Numbered from the stretch's first letter, positions 39,076 through 48,163 are shown. The stretch: 64,000 bases of DNA from Sphingobium sp. BYY-5 (GCF_022758885.1 NZ_JALEBH010000002.1:1131501-1195500); one strand, 5' to 3'. Notes: generated by a model not told the origin, from the letters alone. Translations and numbers: made by a program.

Positions 39076-39452
39076 TGCGTGTTCCCCTCCAGGCTGACAT
39101 GGGCGGAGACGACCTTCCAGCCATCAGGAAACTTGACCCAGCTCTGGGTCTGGCGGCCGCGGCGGTCGCTATTCTCGCGGAAGAATTCAGCGTCGGCGGT
39201 GGCGAATGAATCTCCGTAGACGGTGATGGCGACCTTCCCCAGCTTGCGCTGGGGCGATCCGCCGCGTCCTTTGCGAAATTCGCGGATTGCCTCGATGCCA
39301 TAGAGGACTTCGCCCACGCCATAGCGGTTGGTGGTCGGCGCGTCATGGAACAGCGCGTCCATCGCGGGCACGTCGTCCGCCATCAGCGCGCGCTCATATT
39401 CGGCGAAGGCGGCGGTGACTTCGGCGAGCAGGATCGGATCGTCAATTGTCAT
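39072..39452 (-). CDS. hpxZ: Oxalurate catabolism protein HpxZ (DUF3225, AtzH-like)
   Basis: A 126-residue SnoaL-like protein with MDALFHDAPTTNRYGVGEVL and GRQTQSWVKFPDGWKVVSAH, which match HpxZ/AtzH. In the atrazine pathway the homologue AtzH acts beside the AtzE/AtzG amidase, and here HpxY and HpxX are the AtzE- and AtzG-like partners, encoded 7 kb upstream in the same operon. Its exact reaction in oxalurate use is unproven. Confidence 0.88.
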   Translation of the reverse strand: MTIDDPILLAEVTAAFAEYERALMADDVPAMDALFHDAPTTNRYGVGEVLYGIEAIREFRKGRGGSPQRKLGKVAITVYGDSFATADAEFFRENSDRRGRQTQSWVKFPDGWKVVSAHVSLEGNTH

Positions 39453-40324
39453 GCGGGGTGGACCTCCATCCAGTGGCGGGCAATGTCGATGCGGCGGGCG
39501 ACCCAGGCGTCGCCGCTGTCGATCACATGATCGAGGAAGCGGGCGAGCGCGGCGGCACGGCCGGGCCGCCCGGCGATGCGGCCGTGCAGGCCGACCGACA
39601 TCATCCGGCCACCCTCGGCGCGAAGCTGGTCGAACGTGTCGCGCAGATAGCGGAAGAACTGCTCGCCCTCGGTAAAGCCATTGAGCGCCACGAACTTCAT
39701 GTCGTTGGCGTCGAGCGTATAGGGGACGATCAGCTGGCCCTGCGCATAATAAGGCAGGTCGTCGGCATAGCTGTCGGCGTCATAGATAAAGCCGCCCTCC
39801 TCGCGGATCAGTCGCGCGGTGTTGGGTGACGTGCGGCCCTGATACCAGCCCAATGGCCGGCTGCCGGTCAGTCGCTCATGCAGGTCGATGGCCTGTGCGA
39901 TATGCGCGCGCTCCACATCTTCGGACACATATTGATAGTCGATCCATTGGAGGCCATGGCTGGCGATTTCCCAGTCCGCCGCCAGCATGGCTTCGACTGC
40001 GGCCGGGTTCATCGCCAGCGCGTTTGCGACGCCGAATATCGTCACCGGCAGGCCGCGCTGCGTGAACAGCCGATGCAGCCGCCAGAAGCCGGCGCGGCTG
40101 CCATATTCGTAGAGACTCTCCATCGCCATCGCGCGGGCAGGATGGCTGGTGGCGCCGACCATTTCCGACAGAAAGGCCTCCGACCCCTTGTCGCCGTTGA
40201 GGACGCTGTTTTCCGCGCCTTCCTCATAATTGACGACGAACTGGACGGTGATGCGCGCGCCATCGGGCCAGCGCGGGTCGGGCGGGGTCGGGCCATAGCC
40301 GATGAGGTCGCGGGGGAGGATCAT
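39449..40324 (-). CDS. puuE: Allantoinase PuuE (polysaccharide-deacetylase fold)
   Basis: About 291 residues from the ATG at 40324 (ATGA overlap with the transaminase stop). The NodB-like fold starts with VQFVVNYEEGAENSVLNGD. It includes EIASHGLQWIDYQYVS, with a metal His, GWYQGRTSPNTARLI and MMSVGLHGRIAGRPGRA near the end. These are PuuE landmarks. It hydrolyses allantoin to allantoate and is unrelated to the amidohydrolase-type AllB. Confidence 0.92.
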   Translation of the reverse strand: MILPRDLIGYGPTPPDPRWPDGARITVQFVVNYEEGAENSVLNGDKGSEAFLSEMVGATSHPARAMAMESLYEYGSRAGFWRLHRLFTQRGLPVTIFGVANALAMNPAAVEAMLAADWEIASHGLQWIDYQYVSEDVERAHIAQAIDLHERLTGSRPLGWYQGRTSPNTARLIREEGGFIYDADSYADDLPYYAQGQLIVPYTLDANDMKFVALNGFTEGEQFFRYLRDTFDQLRAEGGRMMSVGLHGRIAGRPGRAAALARFLDHVIDSGDAWVARRIDIARHWMEVHPA

Positions 40325-41556
40325 GCGTCCCACGCCTCCAGCGCCGCGCCGACCGCTGCGCCGGGGGGCAGGTGGAACCCCTCGCGCATCAGACAGGCTT
40401 CCAGTGCACCCAGCGTTATCAGCACCTTATGCTTCATCGCATTATAGCCCATGGCGCCGATGCGCCAGATGCGCCCCTGGAGCGGGCCGAAGGCGGTGCC
40501 GATCTCGATCTCGAAATGGTCGCGCATCGCGGCGCGGACCCGGTCATTATCGACGCCATCGGGGATGAACACGCCGGTCACATTGGTCATGCGATGGGCG
40601 TCGTCGCCGAAGATCGTCAGGCCCATGGCGCGCAGGCCCGCGCTCATCGCCCGGCCGGCTGCGGCATGGCGGGCATAGCGCTGCTCCAGCCCCTCGCCCA
40701 GCATCACCCGCGCACATTCCCGCGCGGCATAGAGCATCGAGGTCGCTTCGGTATGGTGGTTCAGACGCTTATCCGACCAGTAATCCATCACCATGGCAAG
40801 GTCGAAATAGTTGGAGCCGATGCGTGGTCCCGCGCCATCGACGCTGTCGGTGCTGCGGATGCCCGCTTCGGTGTGGCGGCGGGCGAAGATATGGTCGGCC
40901 GCAAGGTCCGAGATGGTGATCGGCGCGGAGCCGGAGGGGCCGCCCAGGCATTTCTGTAAACCGCCCGTGACGACATCGACGCCCCAGCGATCGGTGGCGA
41001 TTTCCATGCCGCCGATAGTCGCGGTGGTGTCGACATAGCTGAGCGCGCCCGCCGCGCGGCACAGGGCGCCAAGGCCCTCCAGCGGCTGGGCCATGGTGGT
41101 CGAGGTATCGCCATGGACGCAGGCGACAACCCTGGGCGCGGTGCGCGCAAGGGCGGCGGCGATCGCCTCCATCGGCACGACCTCACCCCAGGGCGCATCG
41201 ACGGTTTCGATGACCGCGCCGATGCGGGTCAGGATTTCGCGCAGCAGCAGGCCGAAACGGCCGAAATTGACCACCAACACCCTGTCGCCGGGCGCGACCA
41301 GCGATACTAAGGCGGCCTCTATCCCCGCGCGCGCGGTGCCGTCGATCAGCATGGTCCACTGGTTGTACGTCCCGAAGATCGGGCGATAGAGCGCCATGAC
41401 CTGATTCATATAGTCGGTCATTTCGGGATCGAACTGGCCCAGCAGATCGGCCGACATGGCACGCAACACACGGGGATGGGCATTGACCGGCCCCGGTCCC
41501 ATCAACAGCCGCTGTGGCGGGTCGATTTCGCCGAACAGGTCAGAGGGCAGGGTCAT
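40321..41556 (-). CDS. hpxJ: (S)-ureidoglycine-glyoxylate aminotransferase
   Basis: A 411-residue class V aminotransferase. MGPGPVNAHPRVLRAM is the typical N-terminus and VVTGGLQKCLGGPSGSAPI holds the PLP-binding Lys. NVTGVFIPDGVDNDRVRAAM and GTAFGPLQGRIWRIGAMGYN resemble PucG/HpxJ. It moves the amino group of ureidoglycine to glyoxylate, giving oxalurate and glycine. Its position between allantoate amidohydrolase and puuE and the presence of oxalurate genes support this over serine-glyoxylate transaminase. Confidence 0.87.
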   Translation of the reverse strand: MTLPSDLFGEIDPPQRLLMGPGPVNAHPRVLRAMSADLLGQFDPEMTDYMNQVMALYRPIFGTYNQWTMLIDGTARAGIEAALVSLVAPGDRVLVVNFGRFGLLLREILTRIGAVIETVDAPWGEVVPMEAIAAALARTAPRVVACVHGDTSTTMAQPLEGLGALCRAAGALSYVDTTATIGGMEIATDRWGVDVVTGGLQKCLGGPSGSAPITISDLAADHIFARRHTEAGIRSTDSVDGAGPRIGSNYFDLAMVMDYWSDKRLNHHTEATSMLYAARECARVMLGEGLEQRYARHAAAGRAMSAGLRAMGLTIFGDDAHRMTNVTGVFIPDGVDNDRVRAAMRDHFEIEIGTAFGPLQGRIWRIGAMGYNAMKHKVLITLGALEACLMREGFHLPPGAAVGAALEAWDA

Positions 41557-42784
41557 CGGCCAACATCCTTACAAATTGCAGCATCACCCGCAGCGCGGCA
41601 TCGGCGTCGTCCGGCGCGACATGCTCGGCCGGGTTGTGGCTTATCCCGCCCCGGCAGCGGATGAACAGCATGGCGGTCGGGCACAGGGCCGCCATCACCA
41701 TCGCATCATGTCCTGCGCCCGACACCAGCCGCCGCGGCGGCTGGCCCTCCGCCACGATAGCCGCGTCTAGCAGATCCATCAGGCGCGGATCGCAGGGACT
41801 GGCGGGCAGGTCGTGGACTTGCTCGGTCCATATCGATAGCGTCCGTCCGGCGGCGATCCGGGTGATCCGGTCGATGATCGCGTGCGCCGCCCGATCGCGC
41901 CGCGCCGCATCGCCCGATCGTATGTCGATGGTGAAGGTCACATGGCCCGGAATGACATTGGCCGCACCTGGCGCCGCCTCGATCCGGCCCACGGTCGCCA
42001 CAAGGTCGGACGTGTCATCGCGCGCGATCGTCTCGATGGCCAGCATCATCTCCGCTACACCGGCCAGCGCATCGCGCCGTAGCGGCATCGATGTCGTTCC
42101 GGCATGACCGGCCGTGCCGATGATTGTCACCGACAGGCGCAATTGCGCGGCGATGCCCGTCACGGTGCCCAGTGCCAGCCCCTCGGCCTCCAGCACCGGG
42201 CCTTGTTCAATATGTGCTTCGAGATAGGCGAGCGTCGCGCCAGGCACGCGGGCGGCGGACAGATAGTCGGTCAGGCTGACACCGGCCTGCGCCAGCGGTA
42301 CGCCCTCGCCATCGACAATCTCTAGTGCTTCGGGTGCCAGCGTACCGGCGACGGCGCGGCTGGTCAGCATGGCGGCGGGGAAGCGCGATCCTTCCTCGTC
42401 CCCGAATGCGATCACCTCGATGGGAAAGGGCAGGCGTTCCCCTACGCGATGCAGCACATCAACCAGTTCGATGCCCAGCATGATCCCCAGCGGCCCGTCA
42501 TAGCGGCCGGCATCACGCACGCTGTCGAGATGGCTGCCGATCAGCAGAGCGGGAGCGCCGGGCGCGTTGCCTTCATAGCGGCCGATGAGGTTGGCGGCGG
42601 CATCGCGGAGGACGATCATGCCCGCTTGCGCCATCCATCCGGCCAGCGCTTCCTGTGCGGCGGCATAAGCGGGCGTCAGATAGCCGCGATAGAGGCCGTC
42701 TTCCATGTCGCTATAGGGGGCGACGCCCAGCGCGTCGCAGCGTGCAACGGCTCTCGCGCCGCCGGGAGGGAAGCTGCTCACCAT
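41540..42784 (-). CDS. hpxK: Allantoate amidohydrolase
   Basis: A 414-residue M20-family metal hydrolase. Metal-site motifs are LIGSHLDSVRDAGRYDGPLG, FGDEEGSRFP, EAHIEQGPVLEAEGLALG and the late His in GGISHNPAEHV. GTAGHAGTTSMPLRRDALAG marks the dimerisation domain of the allantoate amidohydrolase/ureidopropionase branch. It releases CO2 and ammonia from allantoate to give ureidoglycine. It overlaps hpxW by 7 bases and the transaminase gene by 17 bases. Confidence 0.88.
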   Translation of the reverse strand: MVSSFPPGGARAVARCDALGVAPYSDMEDGLYRGYLTPAYAAAQEALAGWMAQAGMIVLRDAAANLIGRYEGNAPGAPALLIGSHLDSVRDAGRYDGPLGIMLGIELVDVLHRVGERLPFPIEVIAFGDEEGSRFPAAMLTSRAVAGTLAPEALEIVDGEGVPLAQAGVSLTDYLSAARVPGATLAYLEAHIEQGPVLEAEGLALGTVTGIAAQLRLSVTIIGTAGHAGTTSMPLRRDALAGVAEMMLAIETIARDDTSDLVATVGRIEAAPGAANVIPGHVTFTIDIRSGDAARRDRAAHAIIDRITRIAAGRTLSIWTEQVHDLPASPCDPRLMDLLDAAIVAEGQPPRRLVSGAGHDAMVMAALCPTAMLFIRCRGGISHNPAEHVAPDDADAALRVMLQFVRMLADDPAL

Positions 42785-44364
42785 GACGCCACCTGCCCGT
42801 CGCTGCGCGGATCGGTCGCGCCGTCGAGACTGCCGTCGGGATGGCGGACGATCGCCCCGGCATGGCCCATCGTGGCCGTGCGCGGCTCCACCCGCTCGAC
42901 ATCATGACCGGCCGCCGCCAGTTCGGCGTAGAGTCCTTCTTCGAACCCATCCTCCAGCTTGAGCGTCGTGCTGTCCTCGCCCCAGGTCCGCCCCAGCAGC
43001 CAGCGCGGTGCGCTGATCGCCTGCTGGAGGTCAATGCCGAAACGGGCATAGCGGGTGAAGAGCGCGGCCTGGGTCTGTGGCTGGCCTTCGCCGCCCATCG
43101 TGCCATAGGCCATGACCCGCCCGTCATCGAAGCGGGCTAGGGCGGGGTTGAGCGTATGGAAGGGCTTGCGACCGGGTGCCAGCGCGTTCCAACCGTCCGC
43201 CGCCAAACGAAAACTGCTGCCGCGATTCTGCCAGGTGATGCCGGTCTGCGGCAGCACCACGCCCGATCCGAATTCGAAATAGGTCGACTGGATCGCGCTC
43301 ACCATCCGCCCGTCGCGGTCTGCGGCGGCGAACCAGCAGGTATCGCCCTGCGCCGACGGGCGAGGCCAGGGCAGGGCGCGGGCCGGATCGATTGACGCCG
43401 CGATGTCATCCAGCGCGGCTGGATCGTCGAGCAGGCCCTGATAGTCGAAGTCGTGGAAAGCCGGATCGCCCACATGTTGGTCGCGCAGCAGGAAGGCCTG
43501 CTTGGTCGATTCGACCAGACCATGGACATGGTCGAAGCCATCCGCCTGCGCGGCGGCAAGACGATCGAACAGCGCCAGGATCATCAGCGACGCAAAGCCC
43601 TGGGTGGGCGGGGCGCTGTTATAGAGATCGATGCCGCCGATCCGTGCGTGCAGCGGGACCGGGCGGGTGGCCTGATGCGCGGCAAGATCGGCGCGGCCGA
43701 CCGGGCTGCCTAGCATCGCCAGATCCTGCGCCACCTTGTCGGCCAGGGCGCCGGTGTAGAAATCGGCGATCCCATCGACGGCGATCGCCCGCAACGTGGC
43801 GGCCAAAGCAGGCTGGCGCAGCACAGCGCCTTCATGCAACGGAACGCCATCGGGTTCGAAGATCGCGCCATAGGCGCCCGGCTGGATGCGCAACTCGCTG
43901 CCCTTGGCGGCTGCGATGGCCGCACCGCCAGGAGTCACGGCCACGCCGGTTTCAGCATGGTGGATGGCGTCGCGCAGCAGCCGGGACAGCGACAAAGCCC
44001 CACCGCCACTCTCCAACATGGCCGCCCAGCCCGACAAGCTACCTGCCACCGTATTGGCCGCCAGGGGGCCGCGCGTCGGTACTGTGGCATGACCCGCATA
44101 GAGGCCAAGGTCGGCCCGCGCCGCCGCGCCGCCGCAGCCATGCACGCTATCGATCGTCCCATCTGGTTGTACGACCAGCCAGAAGCTGTCGCCGCCGATA
44201 CCGGTCATATGGGGATAGACAACCGCCAGCGTGGCAGCGACGGCAACCGCTGCCTCCACCGCATTGCCGCCGTCTTTCAGCACGTCGCAACCCGCCTGCG
44301 CCGCCAGCCAATGGGGGGCGGTCACCATGCCGTTCGTGCCGCTGATGGTGGAAAGCGTCATCAT
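42778..44364 (-). CDS. hpxW: Oxamate amidohydrolase HpxW (gamma-glutamyltransferase fold)
   Basis: A 528-residue Ntn-hydrolase proenzyme. N-terminal part has GGNAVEAAVAVAATLAVVYP and MTGIGGDSFWLVV. The self-cleavage site is QGDTCWFAAADRDGRMVSAI near residue 340, with Thr as the predicted new N-terminal nucleophile. The small subunit shows YFEFGSGVVLPQTGITWQNR and GTMGGEGQPQTQAALFTRY. HpxW hydrolyses oxamate to oxalate and ammonia. No signal peptide is present, unlike periplasmic Ggt, which supports HpxW. It begins one base after the nucleosidase gene. Confidence 0.87.
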   Translation of the reverse strand: MMTLSTISGTNGMVTAPHWLAAQAGCDVLKDGGNAVEAAVAVAATLAVVYPHMTGIGGDSFWLVVQPDGTIDSVHGCGGAAARADLGLYAGHATVPTRGPLAANTVAGSLSGWAAMLESGGGALSLSRLLRDAIHHAETGVAVTPGGAAIAAAKGSELRIQPGAYGAIFEPDGVPLHEGAVLRQPALAATLRAIAVDGIADFYTGALADKVAQDLAMLGSPVGRADLAAHQATRPVPLHARIGGIDLYNSAPPTQGFASLMILALFDRLAAAQADGFDHVHGLVESTKQAFLLRDQHVGDPAFHDFDYQGLLDDPAALDDIAASIDPARALPWPRPSAQGDTCWFAAADRDGRMVSAIQSTYFEFGSGVVLPQTGITWQNRGSSFRLAADGWNALAPGRKPFHTLNPALARFDDGRVMAYGTMGGEGQPQTQAALFTRYARFGIDLQQAISAPRWLLGRTWGEDSTTLKLEDGFEEGLYAELAAAGHDVERVEPRTATMGHAGAIVRHPDGSLDGATDPRSDGQVASW

Positions 44365-44365
44365 C

Positions 44366-45283
44366 CTAGTCCGGCAGGGCGGCGACGAAGGCGCGCACCA
44401 CGTTCGCGCTGTTAACCGAGGCCAGCGCCATGAAGGTGTTCATCTGGTTCGTGCCCGCATCGCCCCCGGCGAGGTCGGACAGGCTGCGGAAGACGATCGC
44501 CGGGACGGCATTGGCATAGGCGACCTGTACCACCGCCGCGCTTTCCATGTCGAGTACGCGCGCCTTCCACGCGGTTGCCAGATAGTCGCGAAACTCGGCA
44601 TTGTCGGCATAGACCCCGGCGCTGACGCCCGTCCCGCCGACCACGAACTTGGGATCATGGGCAAGGCAATGGGTAGGGGCGGCCTGCCCATCGACGCAGC
44701 GGCGCAGCGTCACGTCGGATGCGACCCTGCGGGCGAGCGCCAGTAGTGCGGGATCGACCGCCAGCCTGTAATGGCGGCGCGACGGATCGGTGGCATTGCC
44801 CAACCTTACGCCGCGCGGGAACATCATGCCGAAATGGGGCGGCGCATCCTGGTCGACCGGCTCCGGCACAACCCACCCCTCGGGCGTCTGGCGCGCGAAG
44901 GATACCTCCAGATATTGCGCCCAGTCTTCTGGCACCACGACGTCACCGATCGACAGCGCCGGATCGACACCGCCCGCTATGCCGGAAAAGACGATCCGCT
45001 TTACGGTGAAACGGTCCAGCACCAACTGGGTGTTCATTGCGGCGTTGACCATGCTGACGCCGCTCTGCATCAGCAGCACCGGCTTGCCCACCATGCGTCC
45101 GGTCAGGAAAGTCAGGCCGTTGATATGGTGCGTTTTCGGCTTTTCGACCGAATGGGCCAGCGCATCCCATTCGGGCGCAAAGGCGGTCATGACCACGGTG
45201 CGCGGCGTCCGGTCGAGCGGTGTGGCGGTGGCGACTGTCGGCAGGACAAGGGCCAGCAGCGCGATGAGGAGCGCGCGCATCAT
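44366..45283 (-). CDS. Exported nucleoside phosphorylase-fold protein (MTAN-like nucleosidase)
   Basis: About 305 residues with a signal peptide (MRALLIALLALVLPTVATA). The MTAN/nucleoside-phosphorylase fold shows TVVMTAFAPEWDAL, MQSGVSMVNAAMNTQLVLDR, VFSGIAGGVDPALSIGDVVV and LDMESAAVVQVAYANAVPAI with FRSLSDLAGG holding the catalytic Asp. Cytoplasmic relatives split methylthioadenosine or SAH, but export and operon context suggest hydrolysis of purine nucleosides in the periplasm, delivering bases to the AzgA-type permease encoded with an ATGA overlap upstream. Confidence 0.82.
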   Translation of the reverse strand: MMRALLIALLALVLPTVATATPLDRTPRTVVMTAFAPEWDALAHSVEKPKTHHINGLTFLTGRMVGKPVLLMQSGVSMVNAAMNTQLVLDRFTVKRIVFSGIAGGVDPALSIGDVVVPEDWAQYLEVSFARQTPEGWVVPEPVDQDAPPHFGMMFPRGVRLGNATDPSRRHYRLAVDPALLALARRVASDVTLRRCVDGQAAPTHCLAHDPKFVVGGTGVSAGVYADNAEFRDYLATAWKARVLDMESAAVVQVAYANAVPAIVFRSLSDLAGGDAGTNQMNTFMALASVNSANVVRAFVAALPD

Positions 45284-46629
45284 GCCGCGCTCATCCAGAC
45301 GAAGCGGACGACGAACAATGCCGCGAGCAGGAAGAGGAACCAGTCCGCCTTGGTCGCGGTCCCACGCAGCAGCTTCAATATGGCGTGGGCCGTGATGCCG
45401 AAGGCGAGGCCATTGGCGATCGAGAAGGTCAGTGGGATCAGCGCCACCGTCAGGAAGGCCGGGATCGCCGACAGCGGGTCTTCCCACTCCACCTCGGTCA
45501 ATGGCAGCAGCATCAGGCCGCCCACGATGATGAGCGCGGGCGCCGTCGCCGCCAGCGGGACGATCTGCGCATAGGGGGCGACGAACATGGTGGCGAGGAA
45601 CAGGATACCGGTGACGACCGCCGTCAGCCCGGTGCGCCCGCCCGCCTGCACGCCGGCCGCGCTCTCGACATAGCTGGTGACGGTGCTGGTGCCCGCCATC
45701 GACCCGATGATGGTGGCGGCGGCGTCGGTGATGAGGATGCGGTTGAGACCCGGGATGCGTCCCGCCTTGTCGATCAGCCCCGCGCGTTTGGTGACCGCGA
45801 CCAGCGTTCCGATATTGTCGAACAGGTCGACGAAAAGGAAGACGAACAATATTTCGAGCAGGCCAAGACCATGGCTGCCGGTCAGGCCGAACACGCCCGA
45901 CAGGTCGAGCTTGAAGGCGGTGCCGGTCAGCGAGCCGAGGCTGTAGGGTTCGGGACTGACGACCACCTGGCCGCAAAGCCAGCCGACCAGCGTCGTTGCG
46001 ACGATGCCGATCAGCATCGCGCCGCGCACGTTCCAGACGCTGAGCACGCCGATCACCAGCAGGCCGAACAGCGCGAGCGCGGCGCCCGGCGCCTTGAGGT
46101 CGCCTAGAGCCACGAAGGTCGCGGGATTGGCGACGACGATGCCTGCATTTTTGAGGCCGATGAAGCCGATGAACAGGCCGATGCCACCTGCGACTGCGGC
46201 GAACAGGTGCATCGGGATAGCGGCGACGATCATCTGGCGCACGCCGGTCAGTGTCAGGATCAGGAAGGCGATGCCGGAAATGAACACGCACCCCAGCGCG
46301 ATCGGCCAGGGCACGCCCATCTGCTGGACGACGGTGAAGCTGAAATAGGCGTTGAGGCCCATGCCCGGCGCCAGCGCCAGCGGGGTGTTGGCGACCAGCC
46401 CCATCAGGATCGATCCGAAGGCGGCGGCAAAGCAGGTCGCGGCTGCCACCGCTGCGATCGGCATCCCCGCCTGACCCAGGATCGCCGGGTTGACCAGCAC
46501 GATATAGGCCATGGTCAGGAAGGTGGTGATCCCAGCCAGTATCTCGGTCCGGGCCGAAGTGCCCCGTTCCGACAGGCTGAAATAGCGTTCGAGCGCGCTA
46601 ACTTTCGATTGTACCACCGCGTCTGTCAT
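45280..46629 (-). CDS. AzgA-type purine permease (hypoxanthine/guanine/adenine)
   Basis: A 449-residue permease with about 13 membrane segments. AzgA-family landmarks are RTEILAGITTFLTMAYIVLV, ANTPLALAPGMGLNAYFSF, FVDLFDNIGTLVAVTKRAG and GTSTVTSYVESAAGVQAGGR. It imports adenine, guanine or hypoxanthine with protons, complementing the NCS2/NAT permease of the import operon. ATGA overlaps couple it to hpxY and to the exported nucleosidase. Confidence 0.92.
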   Translation of the reverse strand: MTDAVVQSKVSALERYFSLSERGTSARTEILAGITTFLTMAYIVLVNPAILGQAGMPIAAVAAATCFAAAFGSILMGLVANTPLALAPGMGLNAYFSFTVVQQMGVPWPIALGCVFISGIAFLILTLTGVRQMIVAAIPMHLFAAVAGGIGLFIGFIGLKNAGIVVANPATFVALGDLKAPGAALALFGLLVIGVLSVWNVRGAMLIGIVATTLVGWLCGQVVVSPEPYSLGSLTGTAFKLDLSGVFGLTGSHGLGLLEILFVFLFVDLFDNIGTLVAVTKRAGLIDKAGRIPGLNRILITDAAATIIGSMAGTSTVTSYVESAAGVQAGGRTGLTAVVTGILFLATMFVAPYAQIVPLAATAPALIIVGGLMLLPLTEVEWEDPLSAIPAFLTVALIPLTFSIANGLAFGITAHAILKLLRGTATKADWFLFLLAALFVVRFVWMSAA

Positions 46630-47981
46630 TCTGCTTCCCTCGCTCCGGCCGGCGACGTTACGCCGGTCAGCCCCTTGTCTTCCAGTAGCGCGGCAAAGCG
46701 GAACAATGTCGCTTCGCCCCCCGGCCTGCCTATCAGTTGCAGCCCCAGCGGCAAGCGGCCCGGACGGCGCAGGGGTACGCTCAGCGAGGGCAGGCCGGTG
46801 AAGCTGATCGGCTGGCTGTGAATGCCCAGGTCCGCGCGCGCGGGCGACAACGCGCCGTCGATCAAGATGCGCGGGTCGGCGACCGGTGGCGCAACGCAGG
46901 GCGTGGCGGGCGCGAGCAGCACATCATGGTCAGCGATCAGTTCGATGATCCGCTGCTTATATTGCGCGCGGAAGGCCTGAGCGGCCTTGTACAGGCTGTC
47001 GGGCAGCAGCGCGCCGGCCAGCAGGCGATCGCGGGTCGCTGGGTCGAACGCCATCGCGTCACGGCCGAGCGCGTCGCGATGCAGCGCGCCGCCCTCCGCA
47101 GCGGTAATCAGGAAAGCGGCCGATCGCGCCCGCGCGATATCGGGCAGGTCGATCAGCGGCGCGTCCGGGGCGATAGCGTCCATCGCCGCGATCTGGTCGG
47201 GATCAGCATTGTCGCGGAAGCGCCCGCCTAGCCGCGCGACGCGGATGGGTTCGCGGGGCTCTTGCGCAGGGGTTCCGGTCAGCACCTGCCAGACGCATTG
47301 CATGTCGGCGACCGACGATGCGAAGGGGCCGATATCATCGAAACTCGCCGCAAAGGGAAATACCCCGCCCATGGGTAACGCGCCATGGGTGGGCTTGAGG
47401 CCGTATATGCCGGTCAGGCTGGCGGGGACCCGCACCGATCCGTTGGTGTCGGAGCCAAGCGAGAAGGGCAACAGCCCGGCCGCGACCGCCGCCGCCGATC
47501 CGCCCGAAGAGCCACCCGCCAGCCGGTCGAGATCGTGGGGGTTGCGCGTGGTGCCGTGCTGGGCGTTGATCGTCGCAAAGCCATAGGCGAACTCGTCCAT
47601 GTTGAGGGTTGCGACCAGCACGGCCCCCGCTTCGCGCAGCCGGACGATCGCTTCGGCATCCACCCGCGCAGGCGCGGCGTCAACATAGAGGGCGGACCCG
47701 GCGGTCGTCGGCAGGCCCTGCACATCGAACAGATCCTTGACGCCATAGGGGACACCTGCCAGCGGTCCCGGATCGCGCCCGGTGGCGATGGCGGCATCGA
47801 CGGCCTTCGCCTCTGCACGCGCCCGGTCGGCGAGTGGGCGCGTGACGGCGAGCAGAGGCGGATTGCCCGCTTCCAGCCTCGTCAGGCATGTATCGATGAC
47901 TGCGCGTGCGGTGATGCGACGGCCGCGCACCGCATCGGCGATGGCTACGGCGGAGTTAGCGATGTCGGAGATCAGGCGCAT
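46626..47981 (-). CDS. hpxY: AtzE-family amidohydrolase HpxY
   Basis: A 451-residue amidase-signature enzyme with the Lys-Ser-Ser triad: LAGVPYGVKDLFDVQGLPTT (Lys), LAGGSSGGSAAAVAAGLLPF (cis-Ser) and GSDTNGSVRVPASLTGIYGL (nucleophile Ser region). The small HpxX gene immediately before it overlaps by 10 bases, like atzG with atzE. The pair probably forms one enzyme acting on oxalurate. The product (oxamate or oxalate) is not settled by sequence. Confidence 0.88.
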   Translation of the reverse strand: MRLISDIANSAVAIADAVRGRRITARAVIDTCLTRLEAGNPPLLAVTRPLADRARAEAKAVDAAIATGRDPGPLAGVPYGVKDLFDVQGLPTTAGSALYVDAAPARVDAEAIVRLREAGAVLVATLNMDEFAYGFATINAQHGTTRNPHDLDRLAGGSSGGSAAAVAAGLLPFSLGSDTNGSVRVPASLTGIYGLKPTHGALPMGGVFPFAASFDDIGPFASSVADMQCVWQVLTGTPAQEPREPIRVARLGGRFRDNADPDQIAAMDAIAPDAPLIDLPDIARARSAAFLITAAEGGALHRDALGRDAMAFDPATRDRLLAGALLPDSLYKAAQAFRAQYKQRIIELIADHDVLLAPATPCVAPPVADPRILIDGALSPARADLGIHSQPISFTGLPSLSVPLRRPGRLPLGLQLIGRPGGEATLFRFAALLEDKGLTGVTSPAGAREAE

Positions 47982-48163
47982 GGTCTGAAATCCGGCCCGA
48001 AAAGCCGGTCGGCATGCTGGGCGAGCAAGTCAAGGTTAGCGATGACCCCGGCCAGGCAGAGATCCGGGATGGTCAGGCCGCGCGCGGCTGCCGCCGCTGC
48101 GATCTCATTTTCCGAACGGGGAATCGGGCCGGGCTGCATGGCAACGAAGGACGCTTCGCTCAT
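47972..48163 (-). CDS. hpxX: Oxalurate catabolism protein HpxX (AtzG-like, DUF4089)
   Basis: A 63-residue helical protein. The segment LCLAGVIANLDLLAQHADRL matches the AtzG/HpxX family, which acts as the small subunit of AtzE-like amidases. It is the first gene of the 17-gene operon, 98 bases downstream of the operator-like element at 48261-48297. Confidence 0.82.
   Translation of the reverse strand: MSEASFVAMQPGPIPRSENEIAAAAAARGLTIPDLCLAGVIANLDLLAQHADRLFGPDFRPCA

Noticed and set aside
42778..44364. Classical gamma-glutamyltransferase
   Set aside because: No signal peptide, and the setting among hpx genes fits oxamate amidohydrolase HpxW.
45284..46291. N-terminal extension of the exported nucleosidase frame
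   Set aside because: It is out-of-frame reading of the AzgA-type permease; the ATG at 45283 with its signal peptide and ATGA overlap is the real start.
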